A DNA stretch of 46,920 bases, taken from Alphaproteobacteria bacterium (GTDB taxonomy: Bacteria; Pseudomonadota; Alphaproteobacteria; SMXP01). A program made the position numbers and the translations under genes. This document shows positions 15,216 to 23,764 of this stretch, piece after piece (position 1 is the stretch's first letter; each line of letters begins with the position of its first letter). The stretch is from NCBI GenBank assembly GCA_028285305.1, contig JANQPV010000004.1, forward strand, positions 105,685 to 152,604, in the 5' to 3' direction. The notes beneath the pieces are model-generated. The model saw only the letters and a program-made list of their open reading frames with translations, did not search any database and had not been told where the DNA came from.

Positions 15216-18200
15216 TTACCCGCCTAATCCTAGCAAGTTTAGAAGTGGTCGCAATCCAGCGAGAGTTCCGATTAGCGATGCATAACCCAATAGGGCGGGT
15301 AGACCATAAATGTCTCTCAGAGACACAATACCGACTCCTTGCTTTTCCAGGGACAGCCGGTCAAAAACCAGAGTTCCCAATAGGAGCAAGAAGAACGTAA
15401 CCGGCACAAGACGTTCCAGAACTTGTTGCGGATTTGTCGCATCCAAAACAAGCAGCGCGCGGGAAGCCAGATAGGTGATGGCAATGCCGCCGGAAAACAC
15501 GAGAGCTTTGGAAAAGCCGTCATCTCCTCGCACGCGATGAAAAACATAACCAAAAATGAAGCCCAGTATCACCAAGAAAGATATCGAATGAAGCAATCGC
15601 GTGAAAACACCCAACAGGAATGGCGCTTGCTCATAGTTTGTAAACTGAGGGTATTCAGGTGTTTTGAGCAGTATGTCGAGCAAAAACCAAACAGTTTCGG
15701 TATTGCTATCGTTCCCGGAAACCAATGGCGCGAGGACCTGAATAACAACTGCAGCAATCAGGCCGAAGCCGGCACCGAGCAACGCGTTACCCATTGGAGA
15801 ATCCTTGGGTCCAAAACCAAGTGCGTCTCTTTTCGCTTCGGCGGAAGTAACGCCAAGCATGGTGTTTGAGAGTGTTCTTTCCTTATCGATCGCGGCCAAG
15901 TCGTCCGCATGCTCTTTGTGCGATATTTTTCCTTCGATCAGCCGCGTTTCGCTTCCTTTCGCCACGCGATCTAAGAGAGAGCATCTTGACTTGTAGTCCA
16001 AGAACTCCTTGGCGAAGTTCCGCTTCGGATCCTTTCTAACATGCGTTTCGGCGGCCAAAATAAGACGCATAAATACGAACCAGCTGATCGCCATCAGGAT
16101 CACCACGCTGATCGGGTTGCGGTCCCAAATCGATAAATAGCCAACAAAAGCTGCGGCACTAACGGTATATGCGACCGTCGGCAGCTCAAAACGCGAGCCC
16201 GCTATCGAACTAGTCTGACTTTCCAGCCACCTATAGAGGCCGAAAACGGACGCCAAAGCCAGGATCGGCGCATATTCCAAAAAAATTGCAAAGAATAAGT
16301 CGATCAACGCGGAAGAATTCTCAAAGTCTGCGGACCGAGCACTTCCCGATGGGATCAAAAACGCAAATGCAACAGCAATCAGCATCCATATCTTTACATT
16401 TTTTAGTATTTGTGCACCATCCTCTTCAGGAAGAAGGCCCGCAAGAGCATTCCTAAATGCAATCAGTATAAGGAAGACAAGGGCAAACAAGATGAGAGAA
16501 GAAGTGAGTGGGGGTAGCTGGGTAACGACTCCGCCCCAGAACGCATATCCTCCTGCAAGATCATTGTTCCAGGGGCTTTGATCCTCAGCACGAACAAATG
16601 ATAGTAAGGAGAAGGTCTGTGCAATAATATCGACTATCAATCCGACCAGCGGGATTACGAACAAGAGAGCTGCCACCGCGTACGAAATGATTCGCACGTT
16701 TTTTAGTCGGAACACAGATTTTACGGTCAGCCAAACCGGAACCCAAAATAGACAGGCTGATAGCACTAACCAACCACAGAGGAAAGCGAAGAATAACCTC
16801 TCCCTCACCACGGCGGCACTCCCAGCATTCAAACTCTCGACGACATTGAGAAAATCGGGTGAGAAATGTCCATCTGCGCTAGGCATCATCAAGTTTAGAA
16901 CCAAAAGAGAAACCAAACCAGCCGTGCACAGAACGGTTGCGCTCAACGCAGCGATGGCAAAATGGAGAAGTTTGGTGAGATCAAACTTTAGAGTATCCGA
17001 GAGGTTTCCTCGCAGAAGAGGCGTAAGTAAAGCTGCTGAGATGAGTGCCAAGGGCGCAGCATACGCAATGTAGGAGCTCTCGAGATCGGACCGCGGAAAT
17101 TGAAAACGAATCACTTCGACGGTTTGCAGACTCGCAATCAAATAGAAGATACAAGATAACGAGAATAGCGCGAGTTGCGAAAGAACCGACTGAAGAGCAA
17201 ACGCCATCGCAAAGACAATGAGGGCCCCAAGTCCTGTAATCAGTCGACGGCGAAGCTTGATTGGAAAGCCTTCGGGCAGATCGCGACGCATGATCCACAG
17301 CAAGAGAATGACAGGAACGATAGGAGCCAAAGAATAGTACAACCTGCCCGCCCAATCCGGTGGACGAAACGATTCTCGGAGCTCGGCCAGAGGGCTGAAT
17401 CGCATTTTTTGTGGGGCATCTTGACCGCGGTCAAAATCACCTTGCGGTTGGACACGGCCGGCTTCATCAAGGGCCGGCTGCAGCCAGATGTCCAACTGGG
17501 TGCCTTCGAACGACTCAACACCCGTCCACTCGCGGACCCCATGCTCCGTGGTTGCTGCGGGCCGACCGGAGGATTCAATAAGTCCCTCGAAGCCAGACAA
17601 CAACAGATGGTCGTGCATCAAGTTAGGAAACGATGTTGCTTCGAGCGCCCGAACGATCACGTCAGGGTTCTGAATTGTAAAGCGTGTGCTGAATTCAACA
17701 CATTTACCGAATTGTTGAACGCCAACCTTGCTTTCGCGATAAGAACGCAGACGCGGACTGAGCTCGGCGGGTTCTCCCCATACACCCACATGGGTGTCGA
17801 AGACCAACCATAGAAACTCCGAGCTAGAAAGAGCCAGGCTTTCTTGACGCTCAACCAGATAATGCCCGAACGGCAAACACGCTTTTGCGTCGAGAGCAAC
17901 CAGGCCATCATCGTCGCGGCTAAGTTTGAGCTGGCGGGTAAGTTTCGGAAAGCCCTCCGGAACACTTGCATCGGATCTAACATCCATCGAGCGAAGCAAC
18001 AGTCCGTTTCGGGCATACTGGATATTGGTGATCTCCCGCGTAGCATTCTCTTCTGCTTCATCAAATTCGCTTACTGCTCCCGCATAGACCAAGTAGAGCT
18101 CATGGAACTTTTCTCCACCTTTCCAACTACCCACCGGCAACGCCTTCCAGATCAACCCGGGCCCTTCGACTACAACCTCGAATTCGCGGCTCAGATTTCG

Positions 18201-18770
18201 TCGTTCCATTGATGGTGTTCCTCTCGACCAAACGTCCTCAAGTGCCTGCTTTACCGCGGTATCGAACTCTATAGTTCTAAAAGTCGAAAGGTCAGCTGGC
18301 GCATAATTGGTTCCATAAGGATTCCACATAAATTCATCTGCCCACCGAGTAGAGAGGACGTTCTGCCCAGGACCTAAAGATACATAGGAAAATGTAGAAT
18401 TCCGACCAGGCTCGCGATAGCTTCGATCGGCCTGCTGAATGCGATTGACGTAAAGCGAAAGATTATCATCGGATCCTGAAACCAGAATATCGATTCGTGT
18501 ACGGCAGTAGTCATCATCATCACTTTGCGAACGACTCCAGTCGGACGCATCCTCGCGCTCGGAGTGTAGCAAGAACGGGACAAAGAGTGTTGCCTGATCG
18601 CATCTATCGCGTGTTGCGAGAATGACCGGCGAATCCGGTCTTAGTCCTGCCATGCCCGCTACTTTGTTCACCAGAACCAAATTCAGTTCGTAGATGACAA
18701 GTAAAGGAATGCAAGCGAAGAGAACCCACGATAGTCTGGCCAAGTTCTTGAGCACGCCCGAAACTGTCAT
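15216..18770 (-). CDS. Large orphan membrane protein (1184 aa)
   Basis: One membrane segment lies near the N-terminus (about 13-34). It is followed by a large soluble, presumably periplasmic, domain (about 40-475) rich in charged residues, with cysteines at 57, 89, 298 and 357 that could pair. From about 478 to the end there are roughly 15 hydrophobic segments. They are interrupted by one charged, coiled-coil-like cytoplasmic loop near residues 905-985 (DYKSRCSLLDRVAKG, then a stretch rich in Glu, Lys and Asp). I do not recognise a family; the shape distantly recalls very large actinobacterial membrane proteins of unknown function. No catalytic motif stands out. The gene is more AT-rich than its neighbours, and it is flanked by unrelated genes, which hints at transfer. 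Its start is ATG with no strong ribosome site. Confidence 0.75.
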   Translation of the reverse strand: MTVSGVLKNLARLSWVLFACIPLLVIYELNLVLVNKVAGMAGLRPDSPVILATRDRCDQATLFVPFLLHSEREDASDWSRSQSDDDDYCRTRIDILVSGSDDNLSLYVNRIQQADRSYREPGRNSTFSYVSLGPGQNVLSTRWADEFMWNPYGTNYAPADLSTFRTIEFDTAVKQALEDVWSRGTPSMERRNLSREFEVVVEGPGLIWKALPVGSWKGGEKFHELYLVYAGAVSEFDEAEENATREITNIQYARNGLLLRSMDVRSDASVPEGFPKLTRQLKLSRDDDGLVALDAKACLPFGHYLVERQESLALSSSEFLWLVFDTHVGVWGEPAELSPRLRSYRESKVGVQQFGKCVEFSTRFTIQNPDVIVRALEATSFPNLMHDHLLLSGFEGLIESSGRPAATTEHGVREWTGVESFEGTQLDIWLQPALDEAGRVQPQGDFDRGQDAPQKMRFSPLAELRESFRPPDWAGRLYYSLAPIVPVILLLWIMRRDLPEGFPIKLRRRLITGLGALIVFAMAFALQSVLSQLALFSLSCIFYLIASLQTVEVIRFQFPRSDLESSYIAYAAPLALISAALLTPLLRGNLSDTLKFDLTKLLHFAIAALSATVLCTAGLVSLLVLNLMMPSADGHFSPDFLNVVESLNAGSAAVVRERLFFAFLCGWLVLSACLFWVPVWLTVKSVFRLKNVRIISYAVAALLFVIPLVGLIVDIIAQTFSLLSFVRAEDQSPWNNDLAGGYAFWGGVVTQLPPLTSSLILFALVFLILIAFRNALAGLLPEEDGAQILKNVKIWMLIAVAFAFLIPSGSARSADFENSSALIDLFFAIFLEYAPILALASVFGLYRWLESQTSSIAGSRFELPTVAYTVSAAAFVGYLSIWDRNPISVVILMAISWFVFMRLILAAETHVRKDPKRNFAKEFLDYKSRCSLLDRVAKGSETRLIEGKISHKEHADDLAAIDKERTLSNTMLGVTSAEAKRDALGFGPKDSPMGNALLGAGFGLIAAVVIQVLAPLVSGNDSNTETVWFLLDILLKTPEYPQFTNYEQAPFLLGVFTRLLHSISFLVILGFIFGYVFHRVRGDDGFSKALVFSGGIAITYLASRALLVLDATNPQQVLERLVPVTFFLLLLGTLVFDRLSLEKQGVGIVSLRDIYGLPALLGYASLIGTLAGLRPLLNLLGLGG

Positions 18771-18948
18771 GGTCCGCCAATCAAAAAATCGAGGATTGAA
18801 AAGCTAGACAATTCCTACAGCGAAAACAACCATGAGTCGAGTAGGGTAGGCGAACGGACCTTTGAATGTATCTACAAACCCTTTCCCGCAGCCCGCGATA
18901 ACAGAGTTCGCAAAAAAGACAAGTGTGCCCCAACACCCTTGTCCCCTA

Positions 18949-20271
18949 TCAAACCCCCAAGTCCACCTCCAGCTTGTGGATGCCATGGACAAAATTTCCC
19001 GGCAGGATATCAATCTTGCCTGTCCACTGAATATTTGGGAAGCGCTCCAAGATCTTCCGGTAGGCGACCTCCAACTGCATGGCGGCGATCCGCTGCCCGA
19101 GGCACACATGGGGCCCGAGACCGAACGCCAAGTGATCGTCTTTGTTAGGCCGGTCAAGATCGAACTGATCCGGATTTGGAAAAACCTCCGGATCCCGATT
19201 GGCCGCGCCGTAGAACAGCACCACTTTTTCGTTCTCACCGATCTTCTGGCCCCGAATCTCGGTTTCTTTGGTTGTGGTGCGGCGCATATGCATGACCGGC
19301 GACACCATCCTAAGCGCCTCAGGCACCATATGGGTGCCGATCTCGTCCGGGTTTGCAATCAAACGCTCTTTCACCTTGGGAAATTCCGTCAGGAGGCGCA
19401 TGGTTCCGGAAAGCGAGTTCCGGGTCGTATCGTTTCCCGCAAATATGATCAGCAGCCAGGACCCGTCCAAGAACTCTTGAGACAGAGGTTCTCCATCAAC
19501 TTCGGCGGACGCAATCGCGGTCAGCAAGTCATCCCGCGGACTGTCTCGCCTGTCCTGAATAACCCGTTCGCCATATTTGAACATGTCCTGGATGGTCCAC
19601 CTGGCTTTCGTGGCCTCCCAAATCAGGGTCGTTGACAGACCCTTGGCCCGCACCAGTGAAGAAATACGCTCCAGCACGTCCATCCAGCGCTTCACCTTCG
19701 GTCGGTCCGCCTCGTCAACACCTAGCATCTCGCAAAGGGTATAGAGCGGCAACTGCTCGGAGAAATGCTCGACCATGTTCACAACGGGTCCCCGGGCTTC
19801 GAGTTCGTCAAGAAGTTGATCGACTTTTGTTTCGACGCGGGCTTTCAGATTTGCGACGTATTCCGGCGTGAAGAAGGACCGGTGTTGCATGCGCAATTCG
19901 ATGTGCGACGGTCGGTCGAGGCAGATCAGCGTGTTGAGCGCGGCCCCGTAAAGCCGTCCTTTCCGCTGTTCGGGCCTGCCATAGAATATATTGATACCCC
20001 CCCGCTGCGACGAGAACGTTTCTGGATCGAGCTCCACTTGCTTGATGTCGTCGTGCCGGGTCAGCGCCCAAAATCCGGCGGCATCTTTTTGATCGCACCA
20101 AGCCACCGGCGCGACTTCGCGCAGCGCACGGAAATAATCAAAAGGCTGACCCTTCGTCCACAGATTGAAATCTGCCAAATCGAAGTGCCGCGGCACGGTG
20201 TAAACCGGCGCATAGGCCGGGCGGTCCGCTTCGCTGTCGATCCAAACAGTATCGGTAACGGGTTGCAGCAC
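18949..20271 (-). CDS. Cytochrome P450
   Basis: 440 residues if started at the GTG (complement of 20269-20271), which has GAGAGGA 7 bases upstream; a GTG nine codons earlier is possible. The family landmarks are all present: I-helix AGNDTTRNS, K-helix EALR, and the heme loop FGLGPHVCLGQ, with the cysteine ligand at about residue 390. The N-terminal region (YAPVYTVPRHFDLADFNLW) resembles bacterial class I P450s acting on terpenoid, sterol or fatty substrates. It is a soluble monooxygenase that needs ferredoxin and a reductase; neither gene is adjacent. It follows the TetR gene by 82 bp and is probably co-transcribed with it. Confidence 0.92.
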   Translation of the reverse strand: MLQPVTDTVWIDSEADRPAYAPVYTVPRHFDLADFNLWTKGQPFDYFRALREVAPVAWCDQKDAAGFWALTRHDDIKQVELDPETFSSQRGGINIFYGRPEQRKGRLYGAALNTLICLDRPSHIELRMQHRSFFTPEYVANLKARVETKVDQLLDELEARGPVVNMVEHFSEQLPLYTLCEMLGVDEADRPKVKRWMDVLERISSLVRAKGLSTTLIWEATKARWTIQDMFKYGERVIQDRRDSPRDDLLTAIASAEVDGEPLSQEFLDGSWLLIIFAGNDTTRNSLSGTMRLLTEFPKVKERLIANPDEIGTHMVPEALRMVSPVMHMRRTTTKETEIRGQKIGENEKVVLFYGAANRDPEVFPNPDQFDLDRPNKDDHLAFGLGPHVCLGQRIAAMQLEVAYRKILERFPNIQWTGKIDILPGNFVHGIHKLEVDLGV

Positions 20272-20353
20272 TTGTGAGTCCTCTCGTTTGATTCGCACGA
20301 TGGCGATATATCACTTTCTCGGAGCGTTTAAAGAGAAACTGTGGAAGAGCGTT

Positions 20354-21067
20354 CTAGACAGAGGCTGTTCGTTTCGCGCCCGTCTCCTTTGGCAGCGGGG
20401 CCATTTGCGATTCCAGAGAAGCGATTTCAGTCCGGAAGTCTTCACCCAACTCTTGATCCGCATAGGGAAGAAGGGTGCACAATCCGATATGCTGAACGCG
20501 AATGACGAAATCTGAATCGCCGAGCGCGCCCCGAGCCCACAAAATCGCAGTCCCGAACCATCCCACCGTCAGTTGCGAGGCCAAGATGTGGGGATCAAAG
20601 CGAGCCTTAAGCGCCCCCTGGTCTAAGGCGTTGGCCAAGGCGGTTTCGGCCAACCCTGCGCCGAACTCCATAAACGCCAAAGTCCGACTTACCGGTACGT
20701 TTGGGCTATCTTGATCGCCGCGCCATATGGGATGAATGATGGCTTTGCGTTTGATCCCTTTTTCGGCGGCGACGCGCATGATCTTTAGGACCTGACGGAC
20801 GGGGTCCGGATCCTCGGGCATGGCGATGAGCTCTGATTCTATCGTGGAAAACGCCCGGTCTTCCAGAACCGCGGCAATGGCTTCCTTACCCCCATACAGA
20901 TTGTAAAGCGTCTTGACACTGAGCCCCACATCTTCGGCCAGCGCACGCATGGTGAACGCACTCAAAGACTCGCGCATAATCAAGCGCTCAGCCGAATCCA
21001 GAATTCTCTGCCGCCGCGCCTCCATATTCACTGCGCGCTGATCCATGTTGGTCACCGTCTCTGTCAT
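20354..21067 (-). CDS. TetR-family regulator of the P450 locus
   Basis: 237 residues starting at the ATG whose complement is 21065-21067, with CGGAGA 6-11 bases upstream; the longer frame is unsupported. The N-terminal helix-turn-helix is clear (RQRILDSAERLIMRESLSAFTMRALAEDVGLSVKTLYNLYGGKEAI split around residue 35). The ligand domain is helical and without other features. It is divergent from the CYP153-type gene and lies upstream of the other P450, and two palindromes sit between the divergent starts, so it probably represses both units until a substrate-like ligand appears. Confidence 0.9.
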   Translation of the reverse strand: MTETVTNMDQRAVNMEARRQRILDSAERLIMRESLSAFTMRALAEDVGLSVKTLYNLYGGKEAIAAVLEDRAFSTIESELIAMPEDPDPVRQVLKIMRVAAEKGIKRKAIIHPIWRGDQDSPNVPVSRTLAFMEFGAGLAETALANALDQGALKARFDPHILASQLTVGWFGTAILWARGALGDSDFVIRVQHIGLCTLLPYADQELGEDFRTEIASLESQMAPLPKETGAKRTASV

Positions 21068-21134
21068 TAAGTCTCCGGACTTCAGACATCTAGCCACTTT
21101 GCGCGTGCAGTCTGCAAGTCGCATTTCGCTTGAC

Positions 21135-21169
21135 TACAACAATGTTGTAAATTACAACGACGTTGTAAT
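21135..21169. promoter_or_regulatory. Two tandem palindromes, probable TetR operators
   Basis: TACAACA-A-TGTTGTA at 21135-21149 and ATTACAACG-A-CGTTGTAAT at 21151-21169. Both are perfect with a single central A and share the core ACAAC/GTTGT. Centres are 18 bp apart. They lie between the divergent TetR and CYP153-type starts. Confidence 0.8.
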
Positions 21170-21192
21170 CAAGATGTTCCTGGAGACTGCTC

Positions 21193-22461
21193 ATGAGTCA
21201 GACCGCCCTTAAGCAACCCCCATCGGACGATCCCTATGACATTGCGCTTGAAGACATCGATATGTCCGATGCGAGCCTCTACCCCAACCAGCGCCATTGG
21301 GGCTTGTTCGAACGCCTGCGGAACGAAAATCCCGTGCACTTTTATGAGCATGAGGAGTTCGGCCGCTTTTGGTCCGTTACGCGGTATGCGGACATCATGG
21401 CCGTGGACACGAACCATCAACAGTTTTCGTCAGAACCGTCCATCTTCTTGGTCGACGGCCCGGACGGAGAAGACGAAAACTTCGATCCCGAAACCTTCAT
21501 TGCCATGGACCCGCCCAAGCACGATGTACAGCGCAAGGCGGTGACCCCTGCGGTTGCGCCGCCTGCTTTGAAGGAACTGGAGCCGCTCATCCGCCAACGG
21601 GTTGGCGCAACTCTCGACAGTCTGCCAGTCCGAGAGCCGTTCAACTGGGTCGACTTGGTGTCGATCGAAATCACGACGCAAATGCTCGCTACGCTCTTCG
21701 ACTTCCCGTTCGAAGACCGCTACAAGCTGACGTACTGGTCGGATCTGACGACAGCGAACCCTGCAGTATTGGAAACGATGGGCCTGACGGAAGAGGGACG
21801 CCGGGAAGCCCTTTACGAGTGTTTGGAAGTCTTCGGGACGCTCTACGCCGAGCGCGCAGCCCTTCCGCCGGCGAACGATTTCATTTCCCTTATGGCCCAC
21901 AACGAGGACATGAAAAGCCTCGATCCCATGAACTTGCTTGGCAATTTGATGCTCTTGATTGTCGGCGGCAATGATACGACCCGCAACTCCATGTCGGGCG
22001 GCGTCTTGGCGTTGCACGAACACCCGGATCAATTCGCAAAACTAAAGGCCGACCCATCGGTCATTCCGAACATGGTGTCCGAAATCATCCGTTGGCAGAC
22101 GCCTTTGGCCTACATGCGCCGAACCGCCGTCGAAGACGTTGAACTCGGCGGCAAGCTCATCAAAGAGGGCGACCGCGTTTTGATGTGGTACATTTCCGGC
22201 AACCGGGACGAGCGCGCGATTGAACGCCCCAACGAATTCCTCATCGACCGGGAAGGCGCCCGCCGCCATCTCTCTTTCGGCTTTGGCATTCACCGCTGCA
22301 TGGGCAACCGTGTTGGGGAGATGCAAGTGCGCATTCTGTGGGAAGAGATCCTCAAGCGCTTCGAGCGCGTCGAAGTGGTGGGCACGCCGGTGCGCACTTT
22401 CTCCAACTTCGTGATGGGCTTTACCGACCTGCCGGTCGTTCTGCATCCGAAGAAGCATTAG
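21193..22461 (+). CDS. CYP153-type cytochrome P450, probable alkane terminal hydroxylase
   Basis: 422 residues. The start ATG at 21193 has CTGGAGA 7-13 bases upstream. It carries the I-helix VGGNDTTRNSMSGG, the K-helix EIIRW, the segment LIKEGDRVLMWYISGNRDE and the heme loop FGFGIHRCMGNRVGEMQ with Cys369. The last three are closely similar to the CYP153A group, which hydroxylates the terminal carbon of medium-chain alkanes and fatty acids using ferredoxin and a ferredoxin reductase. Those partner genes are not adjacent. Regulation is probably by the divergent TetR through the tandem palindromes, and transcription ends at the hairpin 49 bp after the stop. Confidence 0.92.
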   Translation: MSQTALKQPPSDDPYDIALEDIDMSDASLYPNQRHWGLFERLRNENPVHFYEHEEFGRFWSVTRYADIMAVDTNHQQFSSEPSIFLVDGPDGEDENFDPETFIAMDPPKHDVQRKAVTPAVAPPALKELEPLIRQRVGATLDSLPVREPFNWVDLVSIEITTQMLATLFDFPFEDRYKLTYWSDLTTANPAVLETMGLTEEGRREALYECLEVFGTLYAERAALPPANDFISLMAHNEDMKSLDPMNLLGNLMLLIVGGNDTTRNSMSGGVLALHEHPDQFAKLKADPSVIPNMVSEIIRWQTPLAYMRRTAVEDVELGGKLIKEGDRVLMWYISGNRDERAIERPNEFLIDREGARRHLSFGFGIHRCMGNRVGEMQVRILWEEILKRFERVEVVGTPVRTFSNFVMGFTDLPVVLHPKKH

Positions 22462-22509
22462 ATAGGTGCTCATCACGGACTGCACATTCTGGATTTTTCC
22501 CCGGACATG

Positions 22510-22537
22510 GGCGCGTGGCACTACCACGCGCCTTTTT
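22510..22537 (+). terminator. Rho-independent terminator after the CYP153-type gene
   Basis: GGCGCGTGG, loop CACTA, CCACGCGCC, then TTTTT. A perfect 9-bp GC-rich stem and T-run, 49 bp after the stop codon. Confidence 0.92.
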
Positions 22538-22571
22538 CATGTCTTCCGCAGACGAAATCGGAAAATCAACC

Positions 22572-22730
22572 TCACCCCAAAAACAACAGGGCCCGGAGGA
22601 TATAGGCTGCGCTCGCCACTGTCAGCAATCCGGCCAGCATCAGCACAACGAACCAAGCCACCTTCACCGCGAGTTTTGGCTCCGGCTCGTCCGGCCCGGC
22701 GGGGCCTTTGGGTTCGAAAAAACGCGTCAT
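22572..22730 (-). CDS. DUF2474/CydX-like small subunit of the cytochrome bd oxidase
   Basis: 52 residues. Its ATG overlaps the cydB stop codon (ATGA), so it is translationally coupled. The N-terminal half is polar with a run of Pro, Glu and Gly (EPKGPAGPDEPEPK). The C-terminal half is one membrane helix (WFVVLMLAGLLTVASAAYIL) ending ALLFLG. This architecture and position match the DUF2474 family, found downstream of cyanide-insensitive-type bd oxidases, and resemble the role of CydX in stabilising the complex. Assignment rests mostly on position, length and topology. Confidence 0.75.
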   Translation of the reverse strand: MTRFFEPKGPAGPDEPEPKLAVKVAWFVVLMLAGLLTVASAAYILRALLFLG

Positions 22731-23764
22731 CCGTGATATCCGTCGCCGGCTTGCACCTTTCCCCAAAACAATCTGTAGACGTAGACGGTGTAAATCAAAA
22801 TCACCGGCAGCATGATGGCCGCGCCCACGAGCAGAAATGTGAGCGCATTGTCCTGGGCCGCAGTCTCCCAGATTGTGAAGTGGAAGGGCACCAGCCAGGG
22901 AAAGAGACTGACGGCGAGACCGAGATAGCCTGACAAAAAGATGCCCGTTGCCAGGAGGTACGGCCGCCAGTCCGGGATGGTCAGCGGATCCCCCCGTAGG
23001 TCGCGGGCCAGCCACAGCACCAAGCCAAGACCGGCAAGGGGGATGGGCGCAAGCGGGAGAGCCTTGGAAAGCTCAATATACTGCATACTGAGTCCCCATC
23101 GATCGGTAACCCGCGGATCGACAGAAAGTGTGGCAAGGCTCACCGCCATAAAGCAGATGCTGAGCGCAATCAGAGCATAAAGACCCCATCGGCGTGCCTT
23201 GGCGTAGAGCGCGTCTGCGGTTTTGAGGATCAGCCAACAACATCCGAGCAAGACATAACCAATGGGTACGGAAACGCCCACAAGCAAAGAAAAGGGGGTC
23301 AACCAATCGAAGGCCCCGCCGGAAAAGGATCGCTCGGCAACGTCGACACCGCCAATAAACGCGCCCAAGATCAGCCCTTGGGAGATCGCCGCAATCAAGG
23401 ACCCGCCGTAAAACGCTCCGTTCCAAAAGGCCTTGGTGATCGGCCGCACGGCTTTATGGCGAAACTCAAACGCCACGCCGCGAAAGATGAGCGCGGCCAG
23501 CATGAGCAAGACCGGCAAGTAAAAGGCAGGCATCAGCACCGCATAGGCAAGGGGGAACGCCGCGAACAAGCCGCCCCCGCCGAGAACGAGCCATGTCTCG
23601 TTGCCGTCCCATACGGGCTCGATGGTCGCCGTCATAAGATTGCGCTCGCCCTCGTTCGCGGCCAGGAACGTCAGCATACCGACACCCAGATCCATACCGT
23701 CGAGGAGGACATACATCATCACCGCGAGAGCGATCAGCACCGACCAAATGAGCGGCAAGTCCAT
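22727..23764 (-). CDS. cydB: Cytochrome bd ubiquinol oxidase subunit II
   Basis: 345 residues with about nine membrane helices. The N-terminus MDLPLIWSVLIALAVMMYVLLDGMDLGVG is typical of subunit II, as is DGNETWLVLGGGGLFAAFPLAYA. It pairs with subunit I in the inner membrane to oxidise ubiquinol with oxygen. The gene overlaps cydA by one base (TAATG) and is followed by the overlapping 52-residue ORF, making a three-gene operon. The closest group by sequence features is the cyanide-insensitive oxidase (CioB) branch. Confidence 0.95.
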   Translation of the reverse strand: MDLPLIWSVLIALAVMMYVLLDGMDLGVGMLTFLAANEGERNLMTATIEPVWDGNETWLVLGGGGLFAAFPLAYAVLMPAFYLPVLLMLAALIFRGVAFEFRHKAVRPITKAFWNGAFYGGSLIAAISQGLILGAFIGGVDVAERSFSGGAFDWLTPFSLLVGVSVPIGYVLLGCCWLILKTADALYAKARRWGLYALIALSICFMAVSLATLSVDPRVTDRWGLSMQYIELSKALPLAPIPLAGLGLVLWLARDLRGDPLTIPDWRPYLLATGIFLSGYLGLAVSLFPWLVPFHFTIWETAAQDNALTFLLVGAAIMLPVILIYTVYVYRLFWGKVQAGDGYHG

